Origin: Crossaster papposus
Lineage: Eukaryota; Echinodermata; Asteroidea; Velatida; Solasteridae
Reading direction: 5' to 3'
Length of the DNA stretch: 64,000 nucleotides
Assembly: GCA_037893245.1 (NCBI GenBank)
Contig: JBAIAA010000261.1
Location: forward strand, 992,001-1,056,000
Made by a program: the position numbers and the translations under genes. The notes under the pieces are model-generated. The model was given only the letters and a program-made list of their open reading frames with translations, was not told the DNA's origin and ran no database searches. This document shows positions 24,386 to 35,766 of this stretch, piece by piece; the first letter of the stretch is position 1; every line of letters begins with the position of its first letter.

Positions 24386-27300
24386 ATGTCTTCTACACAC
24401 ACGTTACCTACTCCAGGAGTGACTTCAACATTAACAGAAACGCAGAATCAAAGATCGGTAACGACGATAAATTATGTGCCGAGTTCAGACAACTCGACCA
24501 CGGGACAACTTAAGTTCAACTTGTCAAGTTGTCTCATCAACTCTCGATCTCATGGTCGAGTTTCACCATGGAGCTCCATGGTTGTACAAAGTCGAGTTGT
24601 CTCACCAGTCAAGTCATATATGTGCCCCTATTTAGCGCTTATTGCTCATGCCCCTATGAGTATGAATTACAGAATTCACAAAACGAAAAACCGTCATCAG
24701 ACTGTTTGTCAAGTAGTTGCGATAATCGTAACCCTCCATCGGCGGTCGATGGAGGGTTACGATTATCGCAACTATTTGTCAAGCACCTTTATATTTTGAG
24801 CACTTTTGCTGCTTCATTAAATGATAACAATTTACAACTGACAAAATGGTCTATTGACACTGTTGTTCCTTTAAAACAAGAAGTAGGCCTATAAATTGTT
24901 TATCATACTGTCTTTTCTTCAACAGCCATCAGTGACGTTGAAATTGAGAAAGCCCAAGTCTGATAAGAAAGTCAACTGGAAAAATGGTGTCATAGATAAT
25001 GAGCACATGGGCAAAAAGAAATCAAAATGTAAGTAATAAATGTGAGGGGTTCTGGCAAAATGAGAACTGGGCAGAGGTTGAACTGAGGATTCTCGGGTAT
25101 TAGGAACGAGGGATGAAATTCTTGTTGTAGTGCCGTTTGTTGCGCTTCAATCTGACATTTCGTTAACAAGTTATGACTGTTTAAAGTTGGCATTTATTAA
25201 CATGTCGCGGAGAAAAAAGTTGAGAAAAAGGTCTTTGAAATTTCGAGTTTTGTACATGAGTACTTTCATACCATTTTTTTTGCAAAACATGATGTAGTTA
25301 CCAGGCATACCAAAGATTACAAATATAAATCTTGGAAAAAAAATCACCTATTATATTATTCATTATTTTACAGTTTTCTCCACTGTGCCCAGCTCCGTCT
25401 CATTTTGCTGAAACGCCTCACATGTGCAATGTATTTGTTGCACCTGAAAAAGCATCATCCATTCTTGGACAATTTGAAATTGAACTTCTCCTAAATATAC
25501 GTGTAGTAGGTAGGGCTGTGCATTGGAATCATGTACCCGCGACTCGTCCTAACCCGCGACTCGTCCTAACCCGCGACTCGTCCTAACCCGCGACTCGTCC
25601 TAACCCGCGACTCGTCCTAACCCGCGACTCGTCCTAACCCGCGACTCGTCCTAACCCGCGACTCGTCCTAACCCGCGACTCGTCCTAACCCGCGACTCGT
25701 CCTAACCCGCGACTCGTCCTAACCCGCGACTCGTCCTAACCCGCGACTCGTCCTAACCCGCGACTCGTCCTAACCCGCGACTCGTCCTAACCCGCGACTC
25801 GTCCTAACCCGCGACTCGTCCTAACCCGCGACTCGTCCTAACCCGCGACTCGTCCTAACCAGCGACTCGTCCTAACCCGCGACTCGTCCTAACCCGCGAC
25901 TCGTCCTAACCCGCGACTCGTCCTAACCCGCGACTCGTCCTAACCCGCGACTCGTCCTAACCCGCGACTCGTCCTAACCCGCGACTCGTCCTAACCCGCG
26001 ACTCGTCCTAACCCGCGACTCGTCCTAACCCGCGACTCGTCCTAACCCGCGACTCGTCCTAACCCGCGACTCGTCCTAACCCGCGACTCGTCCTAACCCG
26101 CGACTCGTCCTAACCCGCGACTCGTCCTAACCCGCGACTCGTCCTAACCCGCGACTCGTCCTAACCCGCGACTCGTCCTAACCCGCGACTCGTCCTAACC
26201 CGCGACTCGTCCTAACTCGCGACTCGTCCTAACTCGCGACTCGTCCTTACTCGCGACTCGTCCTTACTCGCGACTCGTCCTTACTCGCGACTCGTCCTAA
26301 CTCGCGACTCGTCCTTACTCGCGACTCGTCCTAACTCGCGACTCGTCCTAACTCGCCCTAAGTAAAATTGTTTGACATCTGCAAATGGTGTATACTACAT
26401 ATACCTTTAAACATACACGTACTTTAATGTTTAAAACGAGGAAAACAAATTCATCAATAGCCTTTGGTCAAAAAAGCCAAAACAAGTAAAAAATGTACGA
26501 TTTTTAAACGATTTTGTTTAACAATTTTACCTTGTGTTTTGAGGAACACCCCTCCAGTGATTTTGATGGTATTTGCCTCAAACACATACCCTTATATTGA
26601 AAATAACGCGCTTATTTCACCCGCTGCTTGAGATGGCATGATGGGTGTTACAAAGCACATTAGGACTTTTAATATTTTAAGTATATAGTTGGTAGCATTC
26701 CGTTGAGGTTGCAACTAATGAAAAGTCATGGACCAGACTTCACGGGAGTCCAAATTGAATGTGACACCGAAAAGGACATGTTTTATCGACTGTTTAACCC
26801 TAACCCTCCCAAATCCTCCAAATTCCTCATTGCAAAATGCAGGATTTTGCAGGATTGAGGTCACTTGGAGTTTGATGCATTGCAGGATTTTGCAGGATTG
26901 AGGTTACTTGGGGTTTTACCCCTGCAGGAATATGGAGGATTCAGGTTATCAGGCTGAATGTGACACACAAGGATTTTGCAGGATTGAGGTCACTTGGAGT
27001 TTGATGCATCGCAGGATTTTGCAGGATTGAGGTTACTTGGGTTTTTACTGACTGCAGCCAGGGCAAGACTGCAGGATTTTGCAGGATACAGGCTGTATGG
27101 TCACCAGTGACCAATATTGGAGGATTTTGCAGGATTCAGGTTACTTGGAGTTTTAACAATTTAGGAATTGGAGGATTTGCAGGATTCAGGTTATGTGTAA
27201 GTAAAAATGGGTAGGGAGTTAGGGTTAAAGGTAGGACACACTATTTGCAGATCGTGATAAAAACCACATAAGAACCACTACCCGACGCCAATTGAAAACG

Positions 27301-27922
27301 AACGCCGTTTTTCGTGCTTTCCTCAGCATCCATGATTGTAAAACTTCGGACAGGTCAGTTAAACGATATTTACTATAAAATACAAACCCCCAAATCCACC
27401 CATTCCTGATAATTCAAGCAATTACCAATGGGGTATTTTACCTTTAACCAGTTCGCGCCGGGATTATTTTAACATCGCCGAGGCGAGGGGCGGGATTATT
27501 TTTAACGAAACTCGATCCGAAGCGGGTTCAGGCTGATAGTGCCGGGAAGCACACCCACGCATTTCCAGCCTTGCTCGCTGCTGAGTGCTGACATACATTT
27601 CCGAACTTGAACTTGGCATGTTTATGCGTCATCCGTTTTGAATTTGGGCAAATATTTGCGTTTATATAAGTCATCCGGCGCGAACTGGTTAAGCAAACCC
27701 ACATGTCGGTCTCTCGACCAATAAGAATAACTGAATTGCCTCACCGTCACAGGTTGTTGCATATATGAGAAGCCCCGCATGTTTGGGGAGAGCTCATCAA
27801 GCGATGACAGCGATGACGATGACGACTGTAAGATGTGCAGACACCAGAGGAAAGGCAACTACGAGAAACCACCGCCCGAAGGGACGGAGCCAGAAGGAAC
27901 AGAGGGCGGCAGCACTGCTTAA
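24386..27922 (+). CDS. PPP1R11: Protein phosphatase 1 inhibitor-3 (PPP1R11/Ypi1 family), complete, 3 coding exons
   Basis: Small, largely disordered inhibitor of the PP1 catalytic subunit. Exons 24386-24457, 24926-25028 and 27753-27922 join in phase (0, then 1) and encode 114 aa ending in TAA; human is 126 aa. Diagnostic pieces are the PP1-docking RVxF-type motif KKVNW inside [14 protein letters not shown], then [19 protein letters not shown]. The Cys-Cys-Cys is created across the exon 2/3 junction and matches the human protein exactly there. An acidic Ser/Asp run ([12 protein letters not shown]) follows, then [10 protein letters not shown]. The start is supported by the TETxNxRS stretch just before the exon-1 donor. 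Intron 2 holds a roughly 48-copy 17-bp satellite and several MITEs; a MITE also begins 27 bp after the stop. It shares a short upstream region with GTF2H4. Confidence 0.95.
25535..26357. repeat. 17-bp satellite, about 48 copies, in PPP1R11 intron 2
   Basis: Unit acccgcgactcgtccta. Copies from 25535 to about 26210 are nearly identical (one visible substitution near 25861). Over the last 140 bp the unit changes to actcgcgactcgtcct(a/t). GC-rich against an AT-rich intron. Confidence 0.97.
26797..27215. repeat. Degenerate repeats of gcaggattttgcagga flanked by ttaaccctaaccc
   Basis: Several imperfect copies of gcaggattttgcaggattgag alternating with ggtcacttggagttt, between ttaaccctaaccct on the left and gagttagggttaa on the right. 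It lies in PPP1R11 intron 2. Similar aggattcaggtta sequence occurs near 45710-45760 and 46550-46630. Confidence 0.7.
27225..27447 (+). mobile_element. MITE family A, internally deleted, sharing TTAA with family B
   Basis: TTAA at 27225 and 27444. The right TTAA is also the left flank of the family-B element 27444-27692. Confidence 0.85.
27444..27692 (+). mobile_element. MITE family B, full copy
   Basis: TTAA on both sides; ends 60 bp before the acceptor of PPP1R11 exon 3. Confidence 0.9.
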
Positions 27923-27949
27923 CTTCCAAGCCCTCGCATCGTCTTTTCG

Positions 27950-28190
27950 TAACCAGTCCGTGCCGGGATTATTCTGATATTGACCGAGCCCAGACACGGG
28001 ATTCTTTTTTGAGAAACTCGATCTTGAGGCGGGTTTAGGTTGATATCAGTGGGAAGCACAAATATGACAAATATTTCTGGCCTTGCTCGTGACGTGTTTA
28101 TCCATGATCCGTGATCCGTTTTGAACCTCTGAAAAACTTTGTGTATAGATGTACATTGTATTTATACATCTTCCGATGCGAACTGGTTGT
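27950..28190 (+). mobile_element. MITE family B in the PPP1R11 3' UTR
   Basis: Starts taaccagtccgtgccgg 27 bp after the stop codon and ends gatgcgaactggtt. More diverged than other copies. Confidence 0.85.
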
Positions 28191-28204
28191 GGTTTTTATT
28201 CTAA

Positions 28205-28580
28205 AGCCCTGTTCGCACTGGACTTAATTTGGGCAAACTAACCGAGCCAATGGGTAACTCGCAGGTAACTTACCCACGCCGCGTGGGTAGTTTAACCGAG
28301 CCAAATTAAAGGTGCCCAAGAAGATTGACCAGGTCAGTTTAAACGAGCCAGAAAATCCAGTGTGGACGCAACGTCTCGGTTAAATCTTCAATCACCCGGT
28401 CGAATGACCACAGGTCACATCAGCCAGTGACCTTTCACGGTTAGTTTACCCACGGTCTCGGCAATTCTACCCGCGTCAATTAAATCCAAGTGTGGACGAT
28501 GGGAAGATTAACCCATCGGAATGTTACCCGGCGTCATGGTAAAGTTACCCAAAATGTTTATCCAGTGCGAACACGGCTTA
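28205..28580. mobile_element. Foldback element related to 17424-18200
   Basis: Ends gccctgttcgcactggactt and atccagtgcgaacacggctt; internal gtaacttacccacgc-type motifs in both orientations. Just beyond the PPP1R11 3' end. Confidence 0.85.
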
Positions 28581-28677
28581 ACTTTCTGGATCCTTACGAA
28601 TTCCACCTCCAGGATTTTGGAAGGAGAGCCGAGAGCTACAGATACTTCACATGGCGCTGGATGCCATATGGAAGTTG

Positions 28678-28808
28678 CATACAGTGGCGTAACTACAGGA
28701 AGGCTTGATGGCGACACATTTAGTTGCCATTTAGTGCCCTCTTAAAAAATGTGTGCACCCTCACGTGCCCCCCCCCCCTACAAATAGAATCCTAGTTACG
28801 CCGCTGGT
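28678..28808. mobile_element. Short MITE with acagtggcgtaact ends
   Basis: Ends acagtggcgtaactacagg and cctagttacgccgctgg, with a C run inside. Confidence 0.75.
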
Positions 28809-28861
28809 TGCACAATCTGCTAATGGGTTTCTGCAGTGTTAGATTTGATAGGACTCGGAAA

Positions 28862-29010
28862 TTAACCCTAACCCTGCCAGATCCAGCACAGTGCATCTGT
28901 GGTGACTGCTTGACCTTGCTGGACTCTGCACACAAGTCAATCTGACAAAGTATGCAATCTGTTGCGTCTGGCAGGTTTTCAGCCAAAATACCCTAGAGGG
29001 TTAGGGTTAA
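28862..29010. mobile_element. MITE family I (ttaaccctaaccctgccag)
   Basis: About 149 bp, ends ttaaccctaaccctgccag and gagggttagggttaa, internal gactgcttgaccttgctg. Full second copy at 42448-42590; fragment at 36535-36602. Confidence 0.9.
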
Positions 29011-29446
29011 TGAATTTAAATAAATTATCATGTCGGCTATTTACCATTTTAATGAGGTACCTCTTAAGTCTGCCAACCATTATATTCTGCATTGTTGCTG
29101 CAGAATAGACTACTCAGTTAGGAAATAGCAAAAGAGCTTGAATGGAATTTGTTTTCTTCAGTTGTAACTTTTGCAGTTATGTTTAGCTGAAAACTGCCGG
29201 TGTTTTTGTTTGTAAACTTGCCTCGTGGAATCATGTATCTTTAGAAAATACAGTGAAACACATCCACTGTAGCCTTATCTGGTTAGAAATGTTCATGTAA
29301 ATGTATGTACATGTGTATATAGTGGCAGACTATTCCTGCAAATAACAAAGTAAAAGTCCATAGTCTTTTAGCGTCACCAGAAAGAACCCATTACACAATG
29401 TGTAATTCCTATCCCTGGTCTGTCATTTACAAGCATGAAGATTATG

Positions 29447-29690
29447 GGCCTTTTCGAAACCCTGGCTTCATCTTCGTCTTTGGCTTAAGGCGATTTTAGA
29501 TTCCCAACAGCTAGAAATCCAGCCACATTCTGATGCCTGTTGTGCTTCAGAAACATTCACTTGATCGATGTGATCCCAAAAGTTAGACTACATGTATTTC
29601 CATTTGCTTCCATTTCTATTTGCTTCTAAGTGATTCGGAATTCAGAGGCGCAGCTGAAGTCGAAGCAAAGGTTTCGAAAAAGGCCCTATG
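29447..29690. mobile_element. MITE with gggccttttcgaaaccctggc ends
   Basis: Ends gggccttttcgaaaccctgg / gcaaaggtttcgaaaaaggc. Related copies are at 62912-63155 and a shorter one at 7975-8095. Confidence 0.85.
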
Positions 29691-29949
29691 TAAATCCAAT
29701 GGAGATTTACAATGGTTTGGTCGAAAGCCACAGCTGCCATGCACAACTGACTTGCCAGGGTGGCCAACTGACTTGCCATAAGGAAATATCATAAAGGAAG
29801 GGTTAATTTGATCCTGTGTAAAAGTTTAAAAACGTCATATCCTACAGTAGTCAACAGTTGTTTTGTTATACATGTTGTACCTCTGTCTTAAAACTCGGGA
29901 GACATTTATGAGGACTGAAGATACGAAACGTTCTAGTAAACATGTATTT

Positions 29950-30400
29950 TACTTAGTCCGAGTAACTAGGACCCAGATATCGCTTTTTTGACATGATCTT
30001 GCGATAGTAGGGTCCTAGGGAGTCCCATTGGTTTTTCTACATTTAAATCAAAATGTCAACTTTTCTCATAGAAACATCCGATTTCACCCTCAAAACGGCC
30101 AGAAAGTACTCGATAAGCCATCTGAGATACAAGTACACATCGACGATTAAGATTGTGGTACTAAGGTTTACTTACGATTCGGATAAAATTTCCAGCTTAA
30201 TTCCGCAAGCTGCCGTGTCGGTATGCGATGCGTGTTGGTATCACATGCGATGCGTGTTGGTCGCGCGTGGAAAAGTGACCTTTTGATTAAAATGTAGAAA
30301 AACCAATGGCGCTCCCTAGGACCCTACTATCGCAAGATCATGTCCAGATGTTAAAAAAGCGATATTTGGGTACTAGTTACTCGGACTATATTTTACTGTA
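29950..30400. mobile_element. Foldback element with about 110-bp arms
   Basis: Arms contain tccgagtaactaggaccca, catgatcttgcgatagtagg and ttggtttttctacattt; the inverses recur at 30285-30395. Intergenic. Confidence 0.88.
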
Positions 30401-30639
30401 GTAACGTTAATCAGGTAAGCGAGGGTGGGTTGGGTTAGTTATGCGTCGTTATACAATGGATTCGTGATCGTTCTAGACCAATACAAATACAGTATCCAAG
30501 ACAGAGGTATAACAAATACGTATCTTCCATGATTCATTATTAATATTAGCCTTGAATGTAATAAGGCTGTGTATGTAGTCACTGCATCAGGGTGCTCCAG
30601 TGGTGTAACTACCGGTACATGTACAGACAAATATCAAGA

Positions 30640-30966
30640 ATTTAGAAAAATGTTGGTCAACCATGTTTAAAGATAAGTAGGCCTATATTTATTGGTGTGA
30701 ACCGTTGTACGTGTAAATACTAAATGTATAACTAACTTGTATATTTGTGGATTGTTCAAAAGTTATTATCTATGTAATTATGTATTATTTTGAGGAAACA
30801 GTTTGTAGCATAAAAGGATTAAACGTATGTAGATTTTCTTTTTACTGAACATGTATGTAAAATGTTTGTCATAAACACCCATTACTGTGCATGTATAGTC
30901 ATGAACTGTATAAGGGCTGAGGATTGCCCTTTGTGTTTACATGTACTTTATTCCTGTACTATAACC
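30640..30966. other. Nothing recognised
   Basis: AT-rich intergenic sequence between two foldback elements; no exon, repeat family or RNA seen. Confidence 0.5.
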
Positions 30967-31326
30967 TTTGCGTGTAGAATTTGAATAATATCTGGTACAC
31001 TGACTTGTTCACACAGCTTGGCACTGTTTACATTTAAATTCTCCAGACCAAAGACACTGTTGCTATATCACATGATTCGGGGCAAGCCTTACGCTAGCAA
31101 CCCCCGGCTCTGGAATGGTCTGGTGTCTTTGTACCATTCTCAACCATTGTGAACAATGTACATGTATTGGTGCTAAGCGTCTCTAACGTAACTATGCAAG
31201 AGCTTGCCCCGAATCACGTGATATAGCAACAGTTTATTTGGTCTGGATAATTTAAAGTCAAACTGTGCCAAGCTGTGTGAACAAGTCAGTGCACCAGATA
31301 TTATTTAAATTCCACACGCAAATGGT
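30967..31326. mobile_element. Foldback element with about 130-bp arms
   Basis: The left arm (gaataatatctggtacactg, tatatcacatgattcggggc) is inverted at 31195-31320 (gccccgaatcacgtgatata, cagtgcaccagatattattt). Confidence 0.88.
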
Positions 31327-31496
31327 CAATTCACCCTACGCTACCCGAGCAATCGAGAAACCGCGGTTTGAGGATTCTTTGTCCCTGTAATATATCTTTT
31401 ATGTCTCAATCTTCGTTTGTAATAAAAGGCAAAAGCATTCACACTTGACTCCATGGTTAAAATTGTTCAAGCAAGAAACTACAGAATAAATAAATT

Positions 31497-31545
31497 TGGG
31501 GAACACTTTGCGTTTATATACGTCACCCGGCGCGAACAGGTTAAG
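31497..31545 (+). mobile_element. MITE family B, right-end fragment
   Basis: Only tttgcgtttatatacgtcac to cggcgcgaacaggttaa remains. Confidence 0.7.
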
Positions 31546-31757
31546 CAAAATAAAATAAAATAAAAAAATACATGCTAGAAAATACTTGATCTTTATTTAT
31601 TATTTTGTTTTTAAAATGGTTCTGGAACCGCACCCGTTTACATTTACAGCACAAAATGAGTGCCACACAACATGGATAATTGTGTTTAAAGATGTCCATT
31701 GACATACATGTTGGGAGTTTGACTGTTTCAAGGTCAAACATTGCAAATTTGTAGTGT

Positions 31758-32162
31758 GGATATAGAGAGAGCATATGTGATGCGATCAAGCAAAATCAGT
31801 CTGCAGAAGGACTTTTTCATTTTGGGGATTTTTACATATTCTTTTGTAGCGTACTTCAGGCTCCATTTCAGTGAAAACCCCATGTGAATACGACCTTTGG
31901 TTAAAAAATTACAACCATTTGAACACCAGCACGTTAAAAATAAAGAAACTGAGAAAATCATGTTTTTGTATCACTTCCCTTCTGAATTTGGTTAAAAGAG
32001 CATTTTCATGTAAAAGAAAAAATATTTTCACCTTCTGATTTTGTAAAAAAGTCAATTTTGATTTTTTCACCCCTACGAACATAATTTTGGCCCTCCATGT
32101 ATCTCAAAACAAGAATTGCCGAGTTCCGACTGATTTTGCTTGATCGCATCACATATGACAAT
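31758..32162. mobile_element. MITE with catatgtgatgcgatcaagc ends
   Basis: Inverted ends of about 31 bp: catatgtgatgcgatcaagc, continuing aaaatcagtc, and the inverse at 32127-32160. Confidence 0.85.
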
Positions 32163-32951
32163 TTTTGTTAAAGAGAAAGTAGGGAACTTCACTAAACTGG
32201 CCGTCTTTATATAAAACCACTTCTATCCCCATCAACCCGAACAAAAGTTTATATAAACCGTTTATCAAACACAAGAAAGGAATAGATATTGCATTGCATA
32301 TTACATGTATATAAAATGTTCTGAATAATAATTGGCTAAATTATACAATTTCCGAGATTAAATAGCTTTTTAGTTTTTACAAAGAAAAAGTGACTGACTA
32401 GTTGAATAAACATAAAGTGCCAAATCTGAAACACAATTTACTAAATTTGTAGAGAAGACAAAATACAACAAGCCGTACTAACTGAATCAAGGTACCCTGT
32501 TAATACAGTGTGAAACTTAAAGGATCACAGAAATAGAAAATAAAAAGTACTTATATGATATAAAACAGGTTACAGTATTAATACACCCAATACAAAAAAT
32601 TGTGTGTGATTTTAGGGTTATTTGAGCCATTACAAATTTCAAAATTCTCTTCGATCGCCCCGCCCAGAAAAATTCCTCCTGTCGAAGTCGTGACGTCACG
32701 TAAAGAATAGCTAGTTGATAAATGTACATGAATACCCGGTTCAATTATTTGTCACGAACACAATAATTTTCTACACTTGAAACTCGGCTAAAATGAAATT
32801 AAAAATATTATTTCCCTACCTACCTACTGTACCTACTTGGATTTGTTTACACCCGTTATCGTAAAAACACCATTTATCTTGTTTGACTTCAACGCCTGCA
32901 CAATTTCACATTTCCCCCAAATTTGAAACATTTATGTTACATTTAACAAAA
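32163..32951. other. Nothing recognised
   Basis: AT-rich intergenic sequence with scattered short frames only. Confidence 0.5.
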
Positions 32952-33367
32952 TGTGACCTGTTCCAACAAAACCCGGACAAAGTCGCACAATGTGTTTTGT
33001 CACAATGTACTCCTGAAGTCATTTCTGGATGGATTTTACCATTTTGAGGTTTTAGGTTTTCCTAAGTCACTCACTATTAATCTACAATCTCCTCAAATTT
33101 AAACCCAAAATCCGTCTACCAGAAGTGTAAATTTGTGAAACATTTGTGTATAGAAATAATACGCTTTTCTGAACTTCAAAGCTGTTGATCTCATAATTAG
33201 GTTGTCAGGGTTTTATCACTAAATCCAGACCCCAGGGAAGATAGGGTGGGGGTACATATGTAAATGATACATCATTTTAAAGCTGAGAACCTAGATAATT
33301 TGAAAAAAGCAAAATCTGAAAAACTAAAAAGTGGACTTTGTCCGGGTTTCGTTGGAACAGGTCACAA
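32952..33367. mobile_element. MITE family D1, full copy
   Basis: Ends tgtgacctgttccaacaaaa and tttcgttggaacaggtcaca are perfect inverted repeats over 16 bp. Confidence 0.88.
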
Positions 33368-33554
33368 ATGAGGAATACTATTCAGTAAAAATTGCATTTA
33401 ATTGATATGTTAAAACTAATTTTTAAAAGTTTGACAAACCTGTCTGTTTAAAAAAAACAGAACAGGAGAAGACATGATTTTGATACAGGATGAACACAAC
33501 AATTTCTTACAAAGTTTTCATGTCGTTTCATGTCACAAACCAATTAACAGAACA

Positions 33555-33720
33555 GGGGCCAATTTCATGGAGCTGCTGGTATGCTAAGCACAAACAAATT
33601 CTTTAGCATTAAATTTGTCCTTGGAAAAAACAGCCTTACAAACTTTACAGCTTTATAAATTTTCAGCAAGACTTGTTGTGCTTAGCAATTGTTTGTGCTT
33701 TAATTAGCAGCTCCATGAAA
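33555..33720. mobile_element. MITE family C, short copy
   Basis: Ends ggggccaatttcatggagctg and agcagctccatgaaa. Confidence 0.8.
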
Positions 33721-33726
33721 GTGTTA

Positions 33727-33900
33727 TACCCAGCAAGAAATGGGACAAAGCGACTAGACTCCCCATTTGTCCCCCATATCACTCTTTACCTAACACACCC
33801 CTGCACCCCCAATAACCTAAAAAGAAACCACAACATTCTGCAAGCACAATGACTACCACAAAGGAGGGGTGGTTCTCTCTGTCCCATCTATTGCTTTATA
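33727..33900 (+). mobile_element. Foldback family J (tacccagcaaga...)
   Basis: Shares caccccaataacctaaaaag-like sequence, ccacaacattctgcaagcac and aaaggaggggtggttctctc with 38388-38548 (reverse) and 45228-45422. Confidence 0.75.
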
Positions 33901-35329
33901 TGCAAAGTGGCCCTGGGGGTTGCAGGTATAAATGGAGACAATCAATGAAAAAGAACTAAATACCTTTGTCATGTAAAAATTCATTTGAACAGCTTGGCTT
34001 CCTTTGAGAGGGTATTATTAATACTTGTGTTTGGATATAAACTCCACCATATGGATATACAAAATGTACAATGATCAAGGTAGTATTACCTTGGCCTTAT
34101 TCGTTTGTGCATGGGTTTATGGTACAGTACTGAAGCAATTACTGGTACCAAGGTTGTTTATAATACTTACAGAGTAAAGTTACACCATTTATGGCAACAG
34201 GCAAGCTTACACGAAATAGTATGCACGTTTCTTATATTCTTTTCTTAAAAAGACACATGGAAGTTGGGTATATAAATACAGTTAAGAAGTTTTGACAAGT
34301 TTCACCATACATCTAACAAAAGAAAAACGGTTCACGAGCAATGAAAATCCATTTGTTACTTGTGTGCAGTGTCTGTCTTCAACATGTGCAAATGTTTACA
34401 CTAAAAACCACTACAAACAAGCCTTATATTTTTCACCTGGCACTCCAAATCACTCCTAGAATGCCATAGGTCAACTGGGTCGTACTGAGTCCACCCTATA
34501 TGTTACACTGACGAGCAAAGCCACATGCCCATTCACCAACCATATATGTTTGTTGACGCAATGACATGAGAAATGAAGTGTTTTTGAACCCCTTGGGGAC
34601 ACATAGCCTAGTGTTTAAACTTTATATCACACATTACAGCAGTCAACAAGGTCAACAAGGTCAAATAAAATAGTGAATACATGCGTAATTTTTGAAAACG
34701 TATTTTTAACTTTTAGAAACATTCTATATACCACAATGAAAGTAAATCTAATGGGAGCTTTTACAAAAGTTAAATATTAACAAACTTACAAAATAAAAAC
34801 CCACAACCAAAATAACTCCAGGATGACTAATATTCTTATATATACATGTATATTCCTATAACAGGTCTTGCAATTCTGCCCCACCGTAGGCTAAATGCCG
34901 TGAATCGCTTTTGTGATGTAAACTTACTTGTGTTCAACTTTCATAATGTGGTCTATCTGAAAGATATAACTTTAACCCTACCCATGGTATCTCAACTAAA
35001 AAGTATCTGGAATCCACACAAATTCACTAATTTTCTCATGCACGTTGGTGGTTGCTCAATATGAAAGTATCCTGAATCCATCAAAATGGAACTATCGCAA
35101 TCTGCTGAAATACTCCAAAACAAGGGTAGGGATTTTGATTTTGATAGATTCAAGTAGGTAAAGGGTTAATTGTTATTTGTCATGTATGTTTTTTAATGTT
35201 TATTTTTTTGCACCAATGTCCATATTTGAAGTTGTTTTCTTGTGGGACTGATCCCGCGAGCGAGGATATATCCAAAAAAACATTCTATAAACGTAGCTGG
35301 GGGGGCGTTTCACAAAATATGAAGTACAT
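33901..35329. other. Nothing recognised; possible distal 3' UTR of the glutaredoxin
   Basis: AT-rich with no exon-like reading. TTTATT near 35200 reads AATAAA on the minus strand, about 560 nt beyond the glutaredoxin stop, and could be its poly(A) signal. Confidence 0.35.
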
Positions 35330-35483
35330 AGGAGTAAATATGTGGTTGGCTGGTACTATTAATTGTACATTTAAAACTGGTTTGTGGTCCTGGACATTGC
35401 TTATAAAGACCAGAGCGAATTTACTCGCCCAGGTCGGAGAAGGTTTTAAACGTACGTTTAAAACCAGCCAACCACATTTATTT
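35330..35483. mobile_element. Short MITE with aaccacattta ends
   Basis: Ends taaatatgtggttggctggt and accagccaaccacattta; a second inner pair is ttaaaactggttt / taaaaccag. About 280 bp beyond the glutaredoxin stop. Confidence 0.8.
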
Positions 35484-35708
35484 TGTAGTTAAAAAAAAAA
35501 GTAAATAATAAAAAAAGCCTGTATATTCATATGTTAAAAAAATATATTGTTGATCACAAGCCCACATATGTAGACTGATTTTGACAGAATACTTCACATG
35601 AATACAGTTGCAGGACTGCACATCTGTCCATTTGTAGGCCAATGATGGCTTTTTACTGTTACATTACCCGTCAAACTGGATTCTGACTTCATCCATTAAC
35701 TCGATCTT

Positions 35709-35766
35709 GGTCCAACATTTCTTAGATGGTCCAACATTTCTTAGATGGTCCAACATTTCTTAGATG
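35709..35766 (-). repeat. 19-bp triplication spanning the glutaredoxin stop codon
   Basis: Three copies of ccaacatttcttagatggt (+ strand). On the coding strand each contains ATC TAA, the last codon and stop of the gene; the first copy is the real end and two more stop-containing copies follow in the 3' UTR. Confidence 0.9.

Noticed and set aside
24386..24799. 137-codon frame taken as a single exon
   Set aside because: Conservation with PPP1R11 stops at the donor at 24458, and the reading resumes at 24926 with the KKVNW motif; the rest of the frame is intron.
25535..26357. CRISPR-like array
   Set aside because: The 17-bp units are directly adjacent with no spacers, and the genome is eukaryotic.
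26797..29010. Telomere-like aaccctaaccct motifs as interstitial telomeres
   Set aside because: Only two or three units at each place, always at MITE borders (families H and I and relatives); they are element ends.
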